The notes below the pieces were generated by a model that saw only the letters and a list, made by a program, of their open reading frames with translations, was not told the DNA's origin and made no database searches. Made by a program: the position numbers and the translations under genes. Positions 63,764 to 64,000 of a stretch of 64,000 nt of DNA are shown in pieces; the stretch's first letter is position 1, and the number at the start of each line of letters is the position of its first letter. Origin of the DNA: Bradyrhizobium sp. LHD-71 (GTDB lineage Bacteria > Pseudomonadota > Alphaproteobacteria > Rhizobiales > Xanthobacteraceae). The stretch spans positions 1-64,000 of the forward strand of contig NZ_JAVIFX010000011.1 in the NCBI RefSeq assembly GCF_031157255.1, in the 5' to 3' direction.

Positions 63764-64000
63764 ATGCAGTATCTGTTGCCCATCATCGCGATGGGGAACT
63801 TTGCGGCAGGGCTTACGTCGCGTGTCATCGATCCGGTTGTGCCGCAGATCAGCGAGCAACTGGCCGTAAACATCACAACGGCCGCGACGCTCGCCTCTGC
63901 CTCGGCCATCGCCTTCGCGTTCGTGCAACTGCCGCTCGGCATGGTGGCCGACCTGTTCGGCAAGCCGAAGGTGATCCTGACCTGCCTGATCGTTCTCGGC
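63764..64000 (+). CDS. MFS transporter, 3' end cut off by the window
   Basis: The first 79 codons of a second MFS transporter. The beginning, MQYLLPIIAMGNFAAGLTSR, and later LGMVADLFGKPKVILTCLIVLG align without gaps to the start of the gene at 62385, so the two arose by duplication. An in-frame ATG at 63743 would add seven residues. Neither start has a strong ribosome-binding site. Confidence 0.82.
   Translation, partial: MQYLLPIIAMGNFAAGLTSRVIDPVVPQISEQLAVNITTAATLASASAIAFAFVQLPLGMVADLFGKPKVILTCLIVLG

Overview
The window reads as a piece of a chromosome from an alphaproteobacterium of the order Hyphomicrobiales, most likely the Bradyrhizobium / Rhodopseudomonas / Afipia group (Nitrobacteraceae). 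The basis is high GC, a 14-gene nuo operon, a class-3 short ProS, the gene order birA-rnj-mce-DUF1467-proS-lolC-lolD-dnaE, a DUF3551 protein (a family I know mainly from this group), LpxI in place of LpxH, and the direct-repeat type of LexA operator, GTTC-N7-GTTC. It is almost entirely core genome. I see no rRNA, tRNA, insertion sequence, prophage or CRISPR array.

Layout. 1-15927: complex I operon nuoA(partial)-B-C-D-[small exported protein]-[FkbM methyltransferase]-E-[2-TM small protein]-F-G-H-I-J-K-L-M-N, followed without a gap by birA and rnj, then mce and a DUF1467 membrane protein. 19091-19922: about 830 bases with no convincing gene but with an intrinsic terminator facing the minus strand. 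19923-27620: proS, lolC, lolD, an antisense-facing DUF3551 gene, an SOS-type promoter with a 32-residue membrane peptide, and dnaE. 27762-43048: rpsB-tsf, pyrH-frr-uppS-cdsA-dxr-rseP-bamA-lpxD-fabZ-lpxA-lpxI-lpxB, the usual translation, isoprenoid, phospholipid, outer-membrane and lipid A cluster. 43077-46003 (minus): gltA and gltX, divergent from glnS. 47884-50172: comEC, convergent with lexA. 50177-56695 (minus): lexA, moeA, moaC, trpC, trpD and a PpiD-like chaperone. 56899-62344: tpiA, secG, pyrG, a NIPSNAP protein, a VOC protein and kdsA. 62385-64000: two tandem paralogous MFS transporters, the second cut by the window edge.

How it fits together. The first quarter builds the respiratory NADH:quinone oxidoreductase. 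The centre builds the cell envelope: undecaprenyl-PP, CDP-diacylglycerol, BamA, lipid A from LpxD to LpxB, lipoprotein release by LolCD, and Kdo synthesis by KdsA at the far end. Translation (rpsB, tsf, frr, three aminoacyl-tRNA synthetases) and DNA replication/repair (dnaE, lexA, comEC) are interleaved.

Most interesting signal. Upstream of dnaE there is an unadvertised SOS unit. A TTGACT-N17-AACAAT promoter carries one LexA operator between its -35 and -10 and a second operator just downstream, followed by an ideal Shine-Dalgarno and a 32-codon ORF for a single-span membrane peptide (23862-23960). The lexA gene 27 kb away has the same operator between its own promoter elements. By analogy with the 29-residue SOS-induced division inhibitor SidA of Caulobacter, the peptide is a candidate damage-induced division inhibitor. 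Secondary signals are a roughly 75-bp palindromic repeat family (two copies before pyrH, one before lpxA), an orphan minus-strand terminator at 19116-19142, a histidine/aspartate-rich insertion in NuoL, non-complex-I genes inside the nuo operon, and a cysteine pair in a predicted BamA surface loop.
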